Source: Ruegeria atlantica (lineage in GTDB: Bacteria > Pseudomonadota > Alphaproteobacteria > Rhodobacterales > Rhodobacteraceae). From it: a DNA stretch of 64,000 nt. A program made the position numbers and the translations under genes. The notes beneath the pieces were generated by a model, which saw only the letters and a list, made by a program, of their open reading frames with translations, ran no database searches and was not told the DNA's origin. Every line of letters starts with the position of its first letter. Position 1 is the first letter of the stretch. The stretch lies in NCBI RefSeq assembly GCF_013032505.1, contig NZ_WQCG01000009.1:110176-174175 (forward strand). Reading direction: 5' to 3'. Below, piece by piece: positions 1 through 8,276 of the stretch.

Positions 1-1
1 G

Positions 2-409
2 ATATCCGAGAATGAAAGCGTTTCAATTCCCGTGACAGCGACGGATCCGGCCATCAAAGCTGCACTTCGCGATATCGCAGTCGCGGCAGTAGTCGCGGAC
101 AGCGGTCTGAATGTCCCGACGCAACAAAGAACTGCCCTGTTCAAACAATTGGGTGTCGATCTGGTCAACACCAAGGATCAGCTGGTACGGCTGCGCGCCG
201 ATGTCGGCTCAACCGAAGCTCGGATTGATCAGGCGCAAACGCGAAACAACGCTGCACGGACAAGCTTGCAAAGCAGCCGAAGCACCTTGATCTCAGCGGA
301 TCCTTACGAAACTGCCACGCAATTGCAAACCGTGCAGTTTCAGTTGGAAAGCCTGTATTCCGTCACCGTTCGCAACGCGAACCTGTCGCTGGTGAATTTT
401 CTGAGATGA
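2..409 (+). CDS. flgL: Flagellar hook-associated protein FlgL, C-terminal fragment (gene enters from left edge)
   Basis: The frame is open from the first bases of the window, so only the last 135 codons or so are present and the true start lies outside. The fragment is rich in Ala, Gln, Thr and Asn with heptad-like spacing (LVRLRADVGSTEARIDQAQ) and ends in VTVRNANLSLVNFLR. This is the typical C-terminal D0 helix of flagellin/HAP3 family proteins that packs in the filament-hook junction. It overlaps flgI by 4 bp (ATGA), and flgL followed by flgI is a known order in Rhodobacterales flagellar clusters. Flagellin itself has a similar C-terminus, but the neighbour favours FlgL. Confidence 0.8.
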   Translation: MSENESVSIPVTATDPAIKAALRDIAVAAVVADSGLNVPTQQRTALFKQLGVDLVNTKDQLVRLRADVGSTEARIDQAQTRNNAARTSLQSSRSTLISADPYETATQLQTVQFQLESLYSVTVRNANLSLVNFLR

Positions 410-1500
410 GAGTTCTTGTTTTTCTTTTGATGCTGCTTCCTGGCCTGGCCTCCGCCGGCGCGATCCGCCTGAAAGATCTGGTGGATTTCGACGGGGTCCG
501 CGGCAACGATCTGGTTGGTTACGGCCTGGTCGTGGGGCTGAATGGAACTGGTGACGGGCTCAGAAATTCACCCTTCACCGAAGAGATCATGTCCAACATT
601 CTTGAAAGGTTGGGCGTCAACGTCAACGGTGAGGACTTTCGTCCCAAAAACGTGGCCGCCGTTCTGGTGACAGCAAGCCTGCCGCCTTTCTCACGTGTTG
701 GCGGGCAAATCGACGTGACGGTCTCTGCCATTGGAGATTCCAAAAGCCTGTTGGGCGGAACGTTGATAATGACCCCATTGAACGCCGCCGACGGGCAGAT
801 TTACGCGGTGGCGCAGGGCACCGTTTTGGCAGGCGGCGTCGCGGCTGAGGGCGAGGCCGCCTCGGTTGTGCAGGGCGTTCCAACATCTGGGGTGATCCCG
901 TCCGGGGCAAGGGTCGAGCGTGAAATTGACTTTGAGCTTTCGGCGCTCACCCAGATGCGTCTGGCCTTACGGGAACCTGATTTTACAACGGCGGGTCGGA
1001 TCGAGACTGCCATCAATAACGAGTTCAATCGCGCGGTGGCAATCATGCGCGACTCGGGCACAGTCGAGTTGAACATCGCGGCAACGCAGGCCATTTCAAC
1101 CGCCCACGCACTAGGGCGGATCGAGAACATTCTGGTCGAACCCGAAACCAAGGCCCGCGTCGTGGTTGATCAGCGTTCGGGCACGATTGTGATGGGTCAG
1201 GAAGTGCGGATATCCCGTGTGGCGGTCTCGCAGGGAAATCTCACGCTCACGGTCGAAGAAGCGCCGATCGCAGTCCAACCCAACCCCTTCGCGCGCGGGG
1301 AGATCGTGGTGGTGCCGCGAACAATCGCCGGCATAGAAGAAGAGGAAGGCACCGGGCTGGCCGAGATACCCGAAGCGACAACCCTGTCCGAAGTCGTGGC
1401 GGGTCTGAACGCGCTTGGGGTGTCGCCCCGCGATATGATCGACATTCTGAAGACGATCAAAGCCGCCGGAGCGCTGCACGCGGAGTTCATTGTACGCTGA
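406..1500 (+). CDS. flgI: Flagellar P-ring protein FlgI
   Basis: A 364-residue protein, the usual length for FlgI. It has a clear Sec signal peptide (MRVLVFLLMLLPGLASA) followed by the family N-terminus AIRLKDLVDFDGVRGNDLVG and the Gly-rich stretch GYGLVVGLNGTGDG. FlgI forms the periplasmic ring that acts as a bushing around the flagellar rod in the peptidoglycan layer. The start ATG overlaps the stop of flgL, which indicates translational coupling in one operon. The C-terminus (LNALGVSPRDMIDILKTIKA followed by GALHAEFIVR) is the conserved family ending. A hairpin follows at 1536, so flgI is probably the last gene of this transcript. Confidence 0.97.
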   Translation: MRVLVFLLMLLPGLASAGAIRLKDLVDFDGVRGNDLVGYGLVVGLNGTGDGLRNSPFTEEIMSNILERLGVNVNGEDFRPKNVAAVLVTASLPPFSRVGGQIDVTVSAIGDSKSLLGGTLIMTPLNAADGQIYAVAQGTVLAGGVAAEGEAASVVQGVPTSGVIPSGARVEREIDFELSALTQMRLALREPDFTTAGRIETAINNEFNRAVAIMRDSGTVELNIAATQAISTAHALGRIENILVEPETKARVVVDQRSGTIVMGQEVRISRVAVSQGNLTLTVEEAPIAVQPNPFARGEIVVVPRTIAGIEEEEGTGLAEIPEATTLSEVVAGLNALGVSPRDMIDILKTIKAAGALHAEFIVR

Positions 1501-1535
1501 AGGATTCAGCCGAGCATGTTACTATCCAAGCTGGT

Positions 1536-1570
1536 GGTGGGGCCATTAGCCCCGCCCAATCTTATTTTGA
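1536..1570 (+). terminator. Probable rho-independent terminator after flgI
   Basis: GGTGGGGC (1536-1543), loop CATTA, GCCCCGCC (1549-1556) forms an 8-bp stem with one G-U pair. It is followed on the plus strand by a T-rich stretch (CAATCTTATTTTG). The convergent DUF1523 gene ends at 1562, so the T-rich tail overlaps that gene's last codons. Confidence 0.55.
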
Positions 1571-2206
1571 TTTCCAACTGTTTAGCCATTTCCGAAACTT
1601 GCTGCCCTGCTCTTCAATGGCGTCGCCGGCAGCGTAAAAGCCGTCTTCCATATTTTCGATCACTGGATCGACCCGTGCCTCACGAAACCGGCGCCAGCGG
1701 ACCCAAAGGGCCCACACAATCGCGAAGAAAACGGTCAGAAAAATGATGTTGAACCAGGGAATGATCCGAACGTCTTGGTTGTCTACCGACCAAATCTTTA
1801 CGGCATTCGGGAAAATCGACAGGAATTCACTTCGCCAACCGTAGTGGCGAACAACCACCCAGCGAGGCGCTTCGGTTGTTGATTTCAAGTCTGCGGCTTC
1901 GGCCTGAAGATTCGACGAGTTTAGTTTGAAATACGGTGGCCAACCCCAGCCGGTGTCTTCGTTCCGATAAACCATGACCTTGCCGTTGGTCTTGCGCGTC
2001 TGAATGAAAAACACATCGCGGTTTGGCGTTGTCGCATCGCTACCAACGTCATGAACCGACCAGAAGATGCTGTTTTCACCGGGGTCGATCCGCTTCTCAT
2101 AGGTATCGGATATCCGAACCACGTCATGTTGCGGTAAGGTGTAGTTCAACACCGCCGCAATCGTGCCCCAGAACAGGATAATGATGGCCCATTTGATGTA
2201 ACGCAT
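1562..2206 (-). CDS. DUF1523 family membrane protein
   Basis: About 214 residues from ATG 2206. A GTG at 2221 would give 219 residues, but GAGGG sits 8 nt before the 2206 ATG. The N-terminus has one transmembrane helix (YIKWAIIILFWGTIAAVLNY). A periplasmic domain follows, with HDVVRISDTYEKRIDPGENS and many aromatic residues, then a second helix (IIFLTVFFAIVWALWVRW) and a charged cytoplasmic tail. This matches the DUF1523 family of Rhodobacterales, whose function is unknown. It is the last gene of the ten-gene operon that starts at 9352. Family recognition is from memory of conserved features. Confidence 0.8.
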   Translation of the reverse strand: MRYIKWAIIILFWGTIAAVLNYTLPQHDVVRISDTYEKRIDPGENSIFWSVHDVGSDATTPNRDVFFIQTRKTNGKVMVYRNEDTGWGWPPYFKLNSSNLQAEAADLKSTTEAPRWVVVRHYGWRSEFLSIFPNAVKIWSVDNQDVRIIPWFNIIFLTVFFAIVWALWVRWRRFREARVDPVIENMEDGFYAAGDAIEEQGSKFRKWLNSWKSK

Positions 2207-2217
2207 CTGCGCAACCC

Positions 2218-2484
2218 TCACATGAAATTCGAAACATAAATCAGGATCGCGATCAGGCCCAGCGGCACCACGTAAATCCCAAGGATCAGTTTTCGGCGAA
2301 ACGATCCGTCGTACTTTTTCAGCCCGCGCTGAATAAAAGCATCCCGGTCACCGGTCATCCCCTTTTTTTCCCAATGCGCAATCAGCTTACCGCGCCGCAC
2401 CCGGCGGGAATAGATCGACACGCCTACATAGAGAATAGTCAGTAGGATGAACAATGGGATCAGAAAGCGGAGTGCGACGAACAT
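2218..2484 (-). CDS. Small two-helix membrane protein, unknown function
   Basis: 88 residues with an N-terminal helix (FVALRFLIPLFILLTILYVG) and a C-terminal helix (LILGIYVVPLGLIAILIYVS). Between them lies a basic linker containing SRRVRRGKLIAHWEKKG and RGLKKYDGSFRRK. It begins directly after the stop of the DUF6638 gene, with no spacer, and stops just before the DUF1523 start, so it belongs to the same coupled transcript. Such proteins are often annotated vaguely as cation/multidrug efflux components, but nothing in the sequence supports transport. Function not recognised. Confidence 0.85.
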   Translation of the reverse strand: MFVALRFLIPLFILLTILYVGVSIYSRRVRRGKLIAHWEKKGMTGDRDAFIQRGLKKYDGSFRRKLILGIYVVPLGLIAILIYVSNFM

Positions 2485-3822
2485 TTAACTTCTCCCTACT
2501 GCGCCCCAGGGACCAACGCGTGCGATGATGTCATCACTGACACGGTCATTTCCGCTCATGTCCGGTTCATGGCCGAACAGGGCAGCCCGAGCGCCTGCCT
2601 TGTCCACCTGATACTCTCGTGCAAGGAAGTCGGCAACATAGGCTTTCTTGGCCTCAGGCCACTTGGCGTAGGTTCGGTAGAAGAGTTCTTTATGGCAAAT
2701 AAACATCTGGCGCGGGTCCAGCGGGGCCAATTCGGCCAGCAGCATGTTCACCAGATCACGGTTCGGCGTGTCGGTGGCACGCAGCGTGTAAAAATAAGCA
2801 GGATGGTCCGAGGTAATACGTGGCCAAGGACCGCCATCCTTTGCCCAGCGCAACAGTTGCGCTAGGCCGTGATAGGCTTCGGGCAGACGATCCGCGTGGT
2901 TGCGGGCCAGCCGTCGCATGTCGCCCCGATCCAGCCCGGACAGGTCAACGCCAGCATCGGCTGCGGCGTCGACGGTCAGAAAATCCATCTTCTGTTGCAA
3001 GATCGAGGCCGAATTGACACCGCGCGCCTCGATGATCGTCTCGACCAGATTATTGAGCCCAAGAAATTTGGCGATCTGGTTCCGCTGAGACGGATCAAAA
3101 ACGTATTTTATTGGCAGCTCATCGGTTTTTTCGCTCATGCAGATCGCCGCCGGGTGATCCAGATCCGGGAACAGGTACAGGCCGCCAAAATGCGCCGTCC
3201 AGAAGTTGCGCTGTTCAAACGCGGTATGGCGCAAACGAACCGGATTGCGGGTCACGTCGCCCGTTTCCCTGGCGGTCTCGATCATCTTGGCGATCAGCAC
3301 ATCGTCGAACCAGGCGTCCTCTTCGGTTTTGAACTGTTCGACCATGCCCGCCAGTTGCTGTGCCTTGCGCAGAGTGCCTCCGGCAGTGTCTGCCTCAATC
3401 TCGATCTTGCGCAGGTTCAGTAGGTCGCGTGGGGTGGTGAGTTTAATGACCGAATTCACCAGTTCTCCAGCCACCGCATCGGTGGCGGTCAGGGCGAATA
3501 GCTGTGCCTCGTTCATCTCGATGAAGTCGCGCAGGATATCGCGCGAGGTCGAGAATTTGACGTTCAGCAAAGGCGCGCGTTTCTGCTCGGTCGTCAGCAG
3601 GATGAACTGCCGGTTGACCCCGTTGGGATTGAGGTAAAGCTCATCCTCCAGCTCAATCCCCACCTCCGGCGAATAGCCCGAGATATCGACATGGAAATCC
3701 GTCAGCGCCGTGGTCTTGCCCGCCAAATGCTGTAGCGCGCGGTTATATCGCTCGACTAAGGCCGGGCTGGAGATGTGGACGAGATTGCCAAACATCAGGC
3801 CTTTTTTAATGAGGCGGATCAT
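2485..3822 (-). CDS. DUF6638 family protein
   Basis: 445 residues from the ATG at 3822, which overlaps the upstream stop as ATGA and is preferred over a GTG at 3831. It is a soluble protein with no signal peptide or transmembrane segment. Features include MIRLIKKGLMFGNLVHISSP, an acidic-aromatic centre (HFGGLYLFPDLDHPAAICMS) and a C-terminal region with HKELFYRTYAKWPEAKKAYV. I associate it with DUF6638, an uncharacterised family seen beside DUF1523 in roseobacters. It contains no catalytic motif that I can name. Its place between membrane proteins of the operon suggests a cytosolic partner of a membrane complex; this is inference. Confidence 0.82.
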   Translation of the reverse strand: MIRLIKKGLMFGNLVHISSPALVERYNRALQHLAGKTTALTDFHVDISGYSPEVGIELEDELYLNPNGVNRQFILLTTEQKRAPLLNVKFSTSRDILRDFIEMNEAQLFALTATDAVAGELVNSVIKLTTPRDLLNLRKIEIEADTAGGTLRKAQQLAGMVEQFKTEEDAWFDDVLIAKMIETARETGDVTRNPVRLRHTAFEQRNFWTAHFGGLYLFPDLDHPAAICMSEKTDELPIKYVFDPSQRNQIAKFLGLNNLVETIIEARGVNSASILQQKMDFLTVDAAADAGVDLSGLDRGDMRRLARNHADRLPEAYHGLAQLLRWAKDGGPWPRITSDHPAYFYTLRATDTPNRDLVNMLLAELAPLDPRQMFICHKELFYRTYAKWPEAKKAYVADFLAREYQVDKAGARAALFGHEPDMSGNDRVSDDIIARVGPWGAVGRS

Positions 3823-4154
3823 TCGGCCCACCTATGCGATGCCTGCAAATTGATGCCATTTATCAGACCTGCCCAATAAGGCGCAGTCAAAACCAACCCT
3901 CCCAGCAACAGTACTGATGAATCCAACCTTTCGTCCAAATTCAAAACCTCGAAAAGGTAATAAGCCACTGAGGCGATCACACTGATATACGCGGCCACTG
4001 ACGCAAAAAGAGTGAGGGTCCACCAGAAGAAAAATCGCAGCCACATGAATCTACCCAGAGGGACTGGCAAGCTAAAACGAAAAGCCCAGAGGACAAACTT
4101 GATTCCAGCATAGGCTAGAAGAGCACATGTTATCAGAAAGACGACATCAAGCAC
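3819..4154 (-). CDS. Small membrane protein, unknown function
   Basis: 111 residues, starting with GTG at 4154 behind a good AAGGAGT ribosome binding site. Three hydrophobic segments are visible: DVVFLITCALLAYAGIKFVL; a Trp/Phe-rich one around WLRFFFWWTLTLFASVAAYI; and SSVLLLGGLVLTAPYWAGLI. The stop overlaps the start of the DUF6638 gene (ATGA). No family recognised. It is one of several small membrane proteins coded side by side here, which suggests subunits of one membrane assembly. Confidence 0.8.
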   Translation of the reverse strand: MLDVVFLITCALLAYAGIKFVLWAFRFSLPVPLGRFMWLRFFFWWTLTLFASVAAYISVIASVAYYLFEVLNLDERLDSSVLLLGGLVLTAPYWAGLINGINLQASHRWAE

Positions 4155-4193
4155 TCAGGTACTCCTTACAAACGGATCGAGCGTGTGTTGCAC

Positions 4194-4490
4194 TCAGTTT
4201 ACTCTCCGGCTGAGCCTACCAACAAATACGACGGCCAACGCGAACAAAGGCAATGCAAACGCTCGTGCCGTGATCTGCAGGTTGAAACCTATGTAAGACG
4301 CCAAGCTGCCCTCAAATAGGATCAGCGATTCTTCCCATGTGGTGCCCTCGAACCCGCTGCCGGCGTTCACACCGAACTGGGTCAGGAACAGAACCACCAC
4401 CGCACCCAGAAAGCCGAGCAAACCCCAGCGCAGGGGCTGAATCAGACCCAAAACAAGGGCAAAACCGGTGATTGCGAGTGTCAATGTCAC
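4194..4490 (-). CDS. Small membrane protein, unknown function
   Basis: 98 residues starting with GTG at 4490, overlapping the stop of the preceding gene as GTGA. Hydrophobic segments are LTLAITGFALVLGLIQPLRW, LLGFLGAVVVLFLTQFGVNA and a C-terminal one around FALPLFALAVVFVGRLSRRV. A short polar region with SGFEGTTWEESLILFEGSLA lies between them. It is not recognised as a known family. Coupling to its neighbours indicates a stoichiometric operon partner. Confidence 0.78.
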   Translation of the reverse strand: MTLTLAITGFALVLGLIQPLRWGLLGFLGAVVVLFLTQFGVNAGSGFEGTTWEESLILFEGSLASYIGFNLQITARAFALPLFALAVVFVGRLSRRVN

Positions 4491-4822
4491 GTCTGTGCCT
4501 CCTTTGACCGACGACGCGTTGTTAGATACGCGCCTGCGGCCAAGATCAGTGCGGGCACGAACCAGAACAACGCAGCACCAAGAAAATGTGAAGGCATTTC
4601 ATTTGGGGCAAAGGCGTGGAGCAGTGAGCCGGGACGGAACAAGGATGCGTTGTTTATCCAAATCTCGAACAGCGCACTCCATATGTATGTGACGGCGAAG
4701 ATGATCAGCACCAGCATGGCAAAGGCCCGTCGAGAGGCCGGTCTGCGACGGGCAACAGCGATGCCCAAAAACAGACAGATGGCGATCAGCGACGCTAGGA
4801 AAGCGATCAGGCCACCGATCAT
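4487..4822 (-). CDS. Small three-helix membrane protein, unknown function
   Basis: About 111 residues starting at ATG 4822, which overlaps the AAA ATPase stop as ATGA. A longer reading from 5053 would run antiphase through the ATPase gene and is rejected. Helices are seen at LIAFLASLIAICLFLGIAVA, RAFAMLVLIIFAVTYIWSAL and ALFWFVPALILAAGAYLTTR. The C-terminus is basic (RRRSKEAQT). No known family is recognised. It sits immediately after the ATPase, so it is a candidate membrane anchor or client of that enzyme; this is inference from coupling only. Confidence 0.8.
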   Translation of the reverse strand: MIGGLIAFLASLIAICLFLGIAVARRRPASRRAFAMLVLIIFAVTYIWSALFEIWINNASLFRPGSLLHAFAPNEMPSHFLGAALFWFVPALILAAGAYLTTRRRSKEAQT

Positions 4823-6750
4823 GTTTTGCCCTCCAGATACCGCCGTTTGGCCTCTTCCATCCGGCCCATCTCGCGGACGGCGCTCTCGATGGCGACCTCG
4901 TCGCTCTTGTCGGCATAGCGGAACTCGCTGTCGGCGTAGCGGTTGATTTCCTGTATCACCATCTCGACCGTGATCGGCTGGCGCAGGTCCTCGATCATAG
5001 CCTTTTTGGTGTCGTAGTCGCAGAACAGGAACAGGTCGGGGTTTTCCATCCACTCGTCGGGCAGTTCGAAATCCATCGCGCGGACCTTGACCGCGTCGGT
5101 GATGTTCTTGATCGCGCGGCCTGTAAACCGCTCATCCGCCTGCTGGATCGCCTTGAGGTAGGTGCCCAGTTTGGCGATTGTGTCCATCTGGCCGATATCG
5201 CCGGAGACCCGGTCATAGACCTGCAGCAAGGCATCCTCATGCGGGCGGGAGTGGCTTTCGAAACTGGCGGCGACGGCCTTCTTGATCTCTTGCGCGGCAT
5301 AGGCTTCGTGCTCGCCCAGCGGGATGTCGTGGTTGCGGCCCATCAGCAGGTGCAGGATGTCGATGTAATCCTCACGCGTCTGCGGCCCGTCCACCAGGAA
5401 CCGCGCCCCCGCCCGCTGGCGCAGGGCGTCGTCCACATTCTCGGGGTAGTTCGAGAACATGCCAAAGGTGCAGTTGCCGCGCACGACGGTGTTGGCGCCG
5501 GCAAAGCTCTCCATCAGCACGGCGGTGATTTCCAACTGCCCGGCTGAGGACTGCCGGTCGCCGCGTTTGCCCGCAAGCTGGTCGATATCGTCGATGGTGC
5601 CGAAGCCGATGACCGAGGGGTCGATGATCGTATTGATAAACGCCTTGGCGTTCTGGCCGGACTTGCCCTGATAGCTGTCGATATTGTCGGTGCTCAGATT
5701 CTGATAGCGGAACGGATAGCCCGCGTTCTGGCAATAGTCGTTGATCAGACCGGCCATCATCTGGATCAAGGTGGTCTTTCCGGTACCCGGTTTGCCGTCG
5801 CCCATAAAGGTGAAGATGAACCCGCCAAGTTCCGCGAAGGGGTTCAGGCGGCGGTCGAAATCATAGGCCATCACCATCTTGGCCAGCTTCATCGCCTGAT
5901 ACTTGGCGATATGGTTGCCGACCACCTCGTTCGGCTTCTTGAACGTCATGGTCAGCGTGGTGGATTTGGCTTTGGACGCAGGTTCGAACCCCCGGATTGT
6001 CAGGTCATCCGCTTCTATATGCCAAGCTGCGTTCTGGAACGGGGCCAGATGGCCAGACGATTGCGCGCGCAGGGCCGCTTTTTCCATTAGTTGCTCGGCA
6101 TAGGCACTAACGGCCGCGATCAGGTGCGCGTCGTCAGGCGCGTGTTTGGCCAGTGTCTGGTCCAGTTCCCAAAGCGCGCCGTGCAGGGCAAGTTGGCCAT
6201 TGTCGGTCAGAACCTCTTCGACTTCACCGATATCCACCGTGGTTTCGCCCAGATGCGAGGACATCAGGTATGCCAGCGCATTGCCGAACACGTGCGAGGT
6301 AGTCAGAGCCTCAGCAGTTAGCAATTCCGAGAATTCGGTCTTGCGCGCAGCAGGCAGATCACCCGCAAGGTTCGCACGTTTCAAGTCGGCGAGCGGGGTC
6401 TGTTCCGCATAAGCCTCACCCACGGCCAGAGCGATGGCGATGGCGCGCCGGATCACCTGCTGTGTAGTCGCCTGAGGCGGCGAGACCAGCATGTCACCAT
6501 CATCCGACGCCTCAATCCGCTCGACCAGATGCACCCCATCTGTCCGCACTGTGCGCCGTGTCACCAAACCCGGCGTGGTGGACCGGAACCTACGTCCGGT
6601 CGACACCCCTGGCGACCGTTCCGTCGACGTTTCCACCGCCTTGGCAATCCGAGGCGCGTGTTCGAACCCGTTTAGCAAGGCGGTCGCTGCCGGATAATGC
6701 TTGCGAATATCGTCTTCGCGCAATTCCATCTGGTCTGACGTCAAACTCAT
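4819..6750 (-). CDS. AAA+ ATPase of a conserved ten-gene operon
   Basis: 643 residues. The N-terminal 300 residues are a family-specific region. An AAA core follows with Walker A GDGKPGTGKTTL at about 317-328, a Walker B-like GFGTIDDIDQ at about 382-391 in which DD replaces the usual DE, and a sensor/arginine-finger-like stretch (MFSNYPENVDDALRQRAGAR). The C-terminal domain is charged and ends in MEEAKRRYLEGKT. The architecture is that of a remodelling ATPase rather than a DNA-binding or protease component, since neither domain is visible. It is the only energy-using member of the operon, lies between the 372-residue unknown protein and the run of small membrane proteins, and is coupled to the latter. 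The specific substrate is unknown. Confidence 0.88.
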   Translation of the reverse strand: MSLTSDQMELREDDIRKHYPAATALLNGFEHAPRIAKAVETSTERSPGVSTGRRFRSTTPGLVTRRTVRTDGVHLVERIEASDDGDMLVSPPQATTQQVIRRAIAIALAVGEAYAEQTPLADLKRANLAGDLPAARKTEFSELLTAEALTTSHVFGNALAYLMSSHLGETTVDIGEVEEVLTDNGQLALHGALWELDQTLAKHAPDDAHLIAAVSAYAEQLMEKAALRAQSSGHLAPFQNAAWHIEADDLTIRGFEPASKAKSTTLTMTFKKPNEVVGNHIAKYQAMKLAKMVMAYDFDRRLNPFAELGGFIFTFMGDGKPGTGKTTLIQMMAGLINDYCQNAGYPFRYQNLSTDNIDSYQGKSGQNAKAFINTIIDPSVIGFGTIDDIDQLAGKRGDRQSSAGQLEITAVLMESFAGANTVVRGNCTFGMFSNYPENVDDALRQRAGARFLVDGPQTREDYIDILHLLMGRNHDIPLGEHEAYAAQEIKKAVAASFESHSRPHEDALLQVYDRVSGDIGQMDTIAKLGTYLKAIQQADERFTGRAIKNITDAVKVRAMDFELPDEWMENPDLFLFCDYDTKKAMIEDLRQPITVEMVIQEINRYADSEFRYADKSDEVAIESAVREMGRMEEAKRRYLEGKT

Positions 6751-6772
6751 TTCACAATCGCCTTTGCTGTAT

Positions 6773-7891
6773 TCAATATCTCAACACCTGCCCGGTCTTG
6801 CTGACGACGAACTTAAGTACGTCGGCAAAACCCGGCGGGTTGCGCTCGGCCAGCACCTGAAACGGACGCTGGGGCAGTATGATCGAGCGCTGGGTGCGGG
6901 TGGCCCCGGTTTCGGCCCCCTGCCCGCCGAACGGGTCTAGTGCGAAGACCTCGCGCTCGACGGTGGAAAACCATCCAGCGCGTTCTTCGATGACGTCTTC
7001 GCTTTCCAGTTCCTCTGTGGTCCAGGCCAGCGCCCAGTCCTGACCTTGCGGAGACTGCGCGTCCTCTAGAACTTGCCGCATTGGACCGGATTGCTCGGTA
7101 AAGGCTGAGGAATACATTGGCCCCACATGGATGCGGCGTAGGTGTTTGGGGTGCAGGTCGTCGAAATCCTGATCGAAGCCCTTGGCAATGGTCACCAGTT
7201 TCAGCCCGCCCAAGGATTGCGCCATCAGATGGGCTTGCACCTCGGGCCAGCGGCGTTGGTCTTTAGGCAGGGCGGTTTTGCCGCTGTCTTCTAGCTGCAT
7301 CAAGTAGATGACCGGCAGGTTGATCTGGCTGTCGTAAACCGCCCAGTGGATCATGAACTTGCGCCGATCCCCCTCATTTTCGATCCAGTTACATTCTGGA
7401 TCGTTGCGGGCCCAGAACAGCTGGCCTTTTAGCAATTCCTCGTAATAGAGCCTTTGCGACAGCGCGAATTGCAGTTTGGTGGGGATTTCCTGTTCGCTGA
7501 TAATGGTGCGCACCATGTCGGTCTTCAGGTCATCCTCGGACGGCATGTTCTCCAGATGCACCTGCGCCTGCTGCGCGTCATTGGCCATTGTCAGCAACTC
7601 GGCTGCCACCGGAAATCCGCTGTCACGCTTGTCCATGGCGAGGCTGCCAAAGAACCGCCCCGTATCGCGGCCGACCAGTAGGTATTTCATACTCAGCGCG
7701 CGGAAGGTGTAGAGCAGCCCAGAAAGGTAACGCGACACGATCCGCACTTCTTGTTTCGAGATCGCCCCTTCGGCCTCCATCGTCGCAGCCACGCGCAGTA
7801 GGTGGACGGTGATCACCTCAAATTTGCGGAAATAGCGGCGCGAGGCGAAGGTGTCAGTCAGGCCGACATGGTCTTGGGTGGGGTCAGCCAT
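6773..7891 (-). CDS. Conserved protein of unknown function, operon partner of the AAA+ ATPase
   Basis: About 372 residues from ATG 7891, preceded by GGTGAG; a GTG at 7903 is the alternative. It is soluble, without signal peptide or clear membrane helix. The N-terminal half looks helical (RKFEVITVHLLRVAATMEAE), followed by a long middle with YYEELLKGQLFWARNDPECN and a C-terminal region carrying FALDPFGGQGAETGATRTQR. The gene overlaps its upstream neighbour by 8 bp and precedes the ATPase by 22 bp. I do not recognise a domain. Constant pairing with the ATPase in other genomes would point to an adaptor role. Confidence 0.8.
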   Translation of the reverse strand: MADPTQDHVGLTDTFASRRYFRKFEVITVHLLRVAATMEAEGAISKQEVRIVSRYLSGLLYTFRALSMKYLLVGRDTGRFFGSLAMDKRDSGFPVAAELLTMANDAQQAQVHLENMPSEDDLKTDMVRTIISEQEIPTKLQFALSQRLYYEELLKGQLFWARNDPECNWIENEGDRRKFMIHWAVYDSQINLPVIYLMQLEDSGKTALPKDQRRWPEVQAHLMAQSLGGLKLVTIAKGFDQDFDDLHPKHLRRIHVGPMYSSAFTEQSGPMRQVLEDAQSPQGQDWALAWTTEELESEDVIEERAGWFSTVEREVFALDPFGGQGAETGATRTQRSIILPQRPFQVLAERNPPGFADVLKFVVSKTGQVLRY

Positions 7892-8276
7892 CGTTGAACT
7901 CACCGATCAGCAAATCTGTTCCATCCCGGCTTAACCGATATAAAGGTCGATCCAAAAACCCGGATTTGCTTTTTCTCTTCACGGATTCTGGGGCGAGCGG
8001 GTTAGAAGCAGCAAGAAGCGTTACCTGACGCTGCTTTCGCATTTGCCAACCAAAAAACGTACCAAACAAACCGAAAATAAAAGGAATAGCGATAAGTATT
8101 GCCGCAAGTTCCGAACCTGGCGCGGTGTATTCTCCTGCTTCACCGGTGATGCTGTTGCTGTACTCTACTTTCACCGACTCCGAGAAATAGGCGGGCACCG
8201 AGAAAGTAAGTGAGGTCAACGTAAAGAAAAGCAGTCCGAACGCCAAACAAGCTCTTAGTCTTGGACTATTCATCAC
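7884..8276 (-). CDS. Two-helix membrane protein, unknown function
   Basis: 130 residues. An N-terminal helix resembling a signal anchor (ACLAFGLLFFTLTSLTFSVP) is followed by a short exported region (VKVEYSNSITGEAGEYTAPG) and a second helix (LAAILIAIPFIFGLFGTFFG). A cytoplasmic tail of about 50 basic and polar residues ends in RDGTDLLIGEFNDG. Its start overlaps the stop of the coiled-coil gene (ATGA). No known family is recognised; it is part of the same operon. Confidence 0.78.
   Translation of the reverse strand: MMNSPRLRACLAFGLLFFTLTSLTFSVPAYFSESVKVEYSNSITGEAGEYTAPGSELAAILIAIPFIFGLFGTFFGWQMRKQRQVTLLAASNPLAPESVKRKSKSGFLDRPLYRLSRDGTDLLIGEFNDG

Noticed and set aside
5985..5996. GGTTCGAACCC resembling a tRNA T-loop
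   Set aside because: It lies inside the AAA ATPase gene, codes for ordinary residues (GFEPAS) and no cloverleaf can be folded around it.
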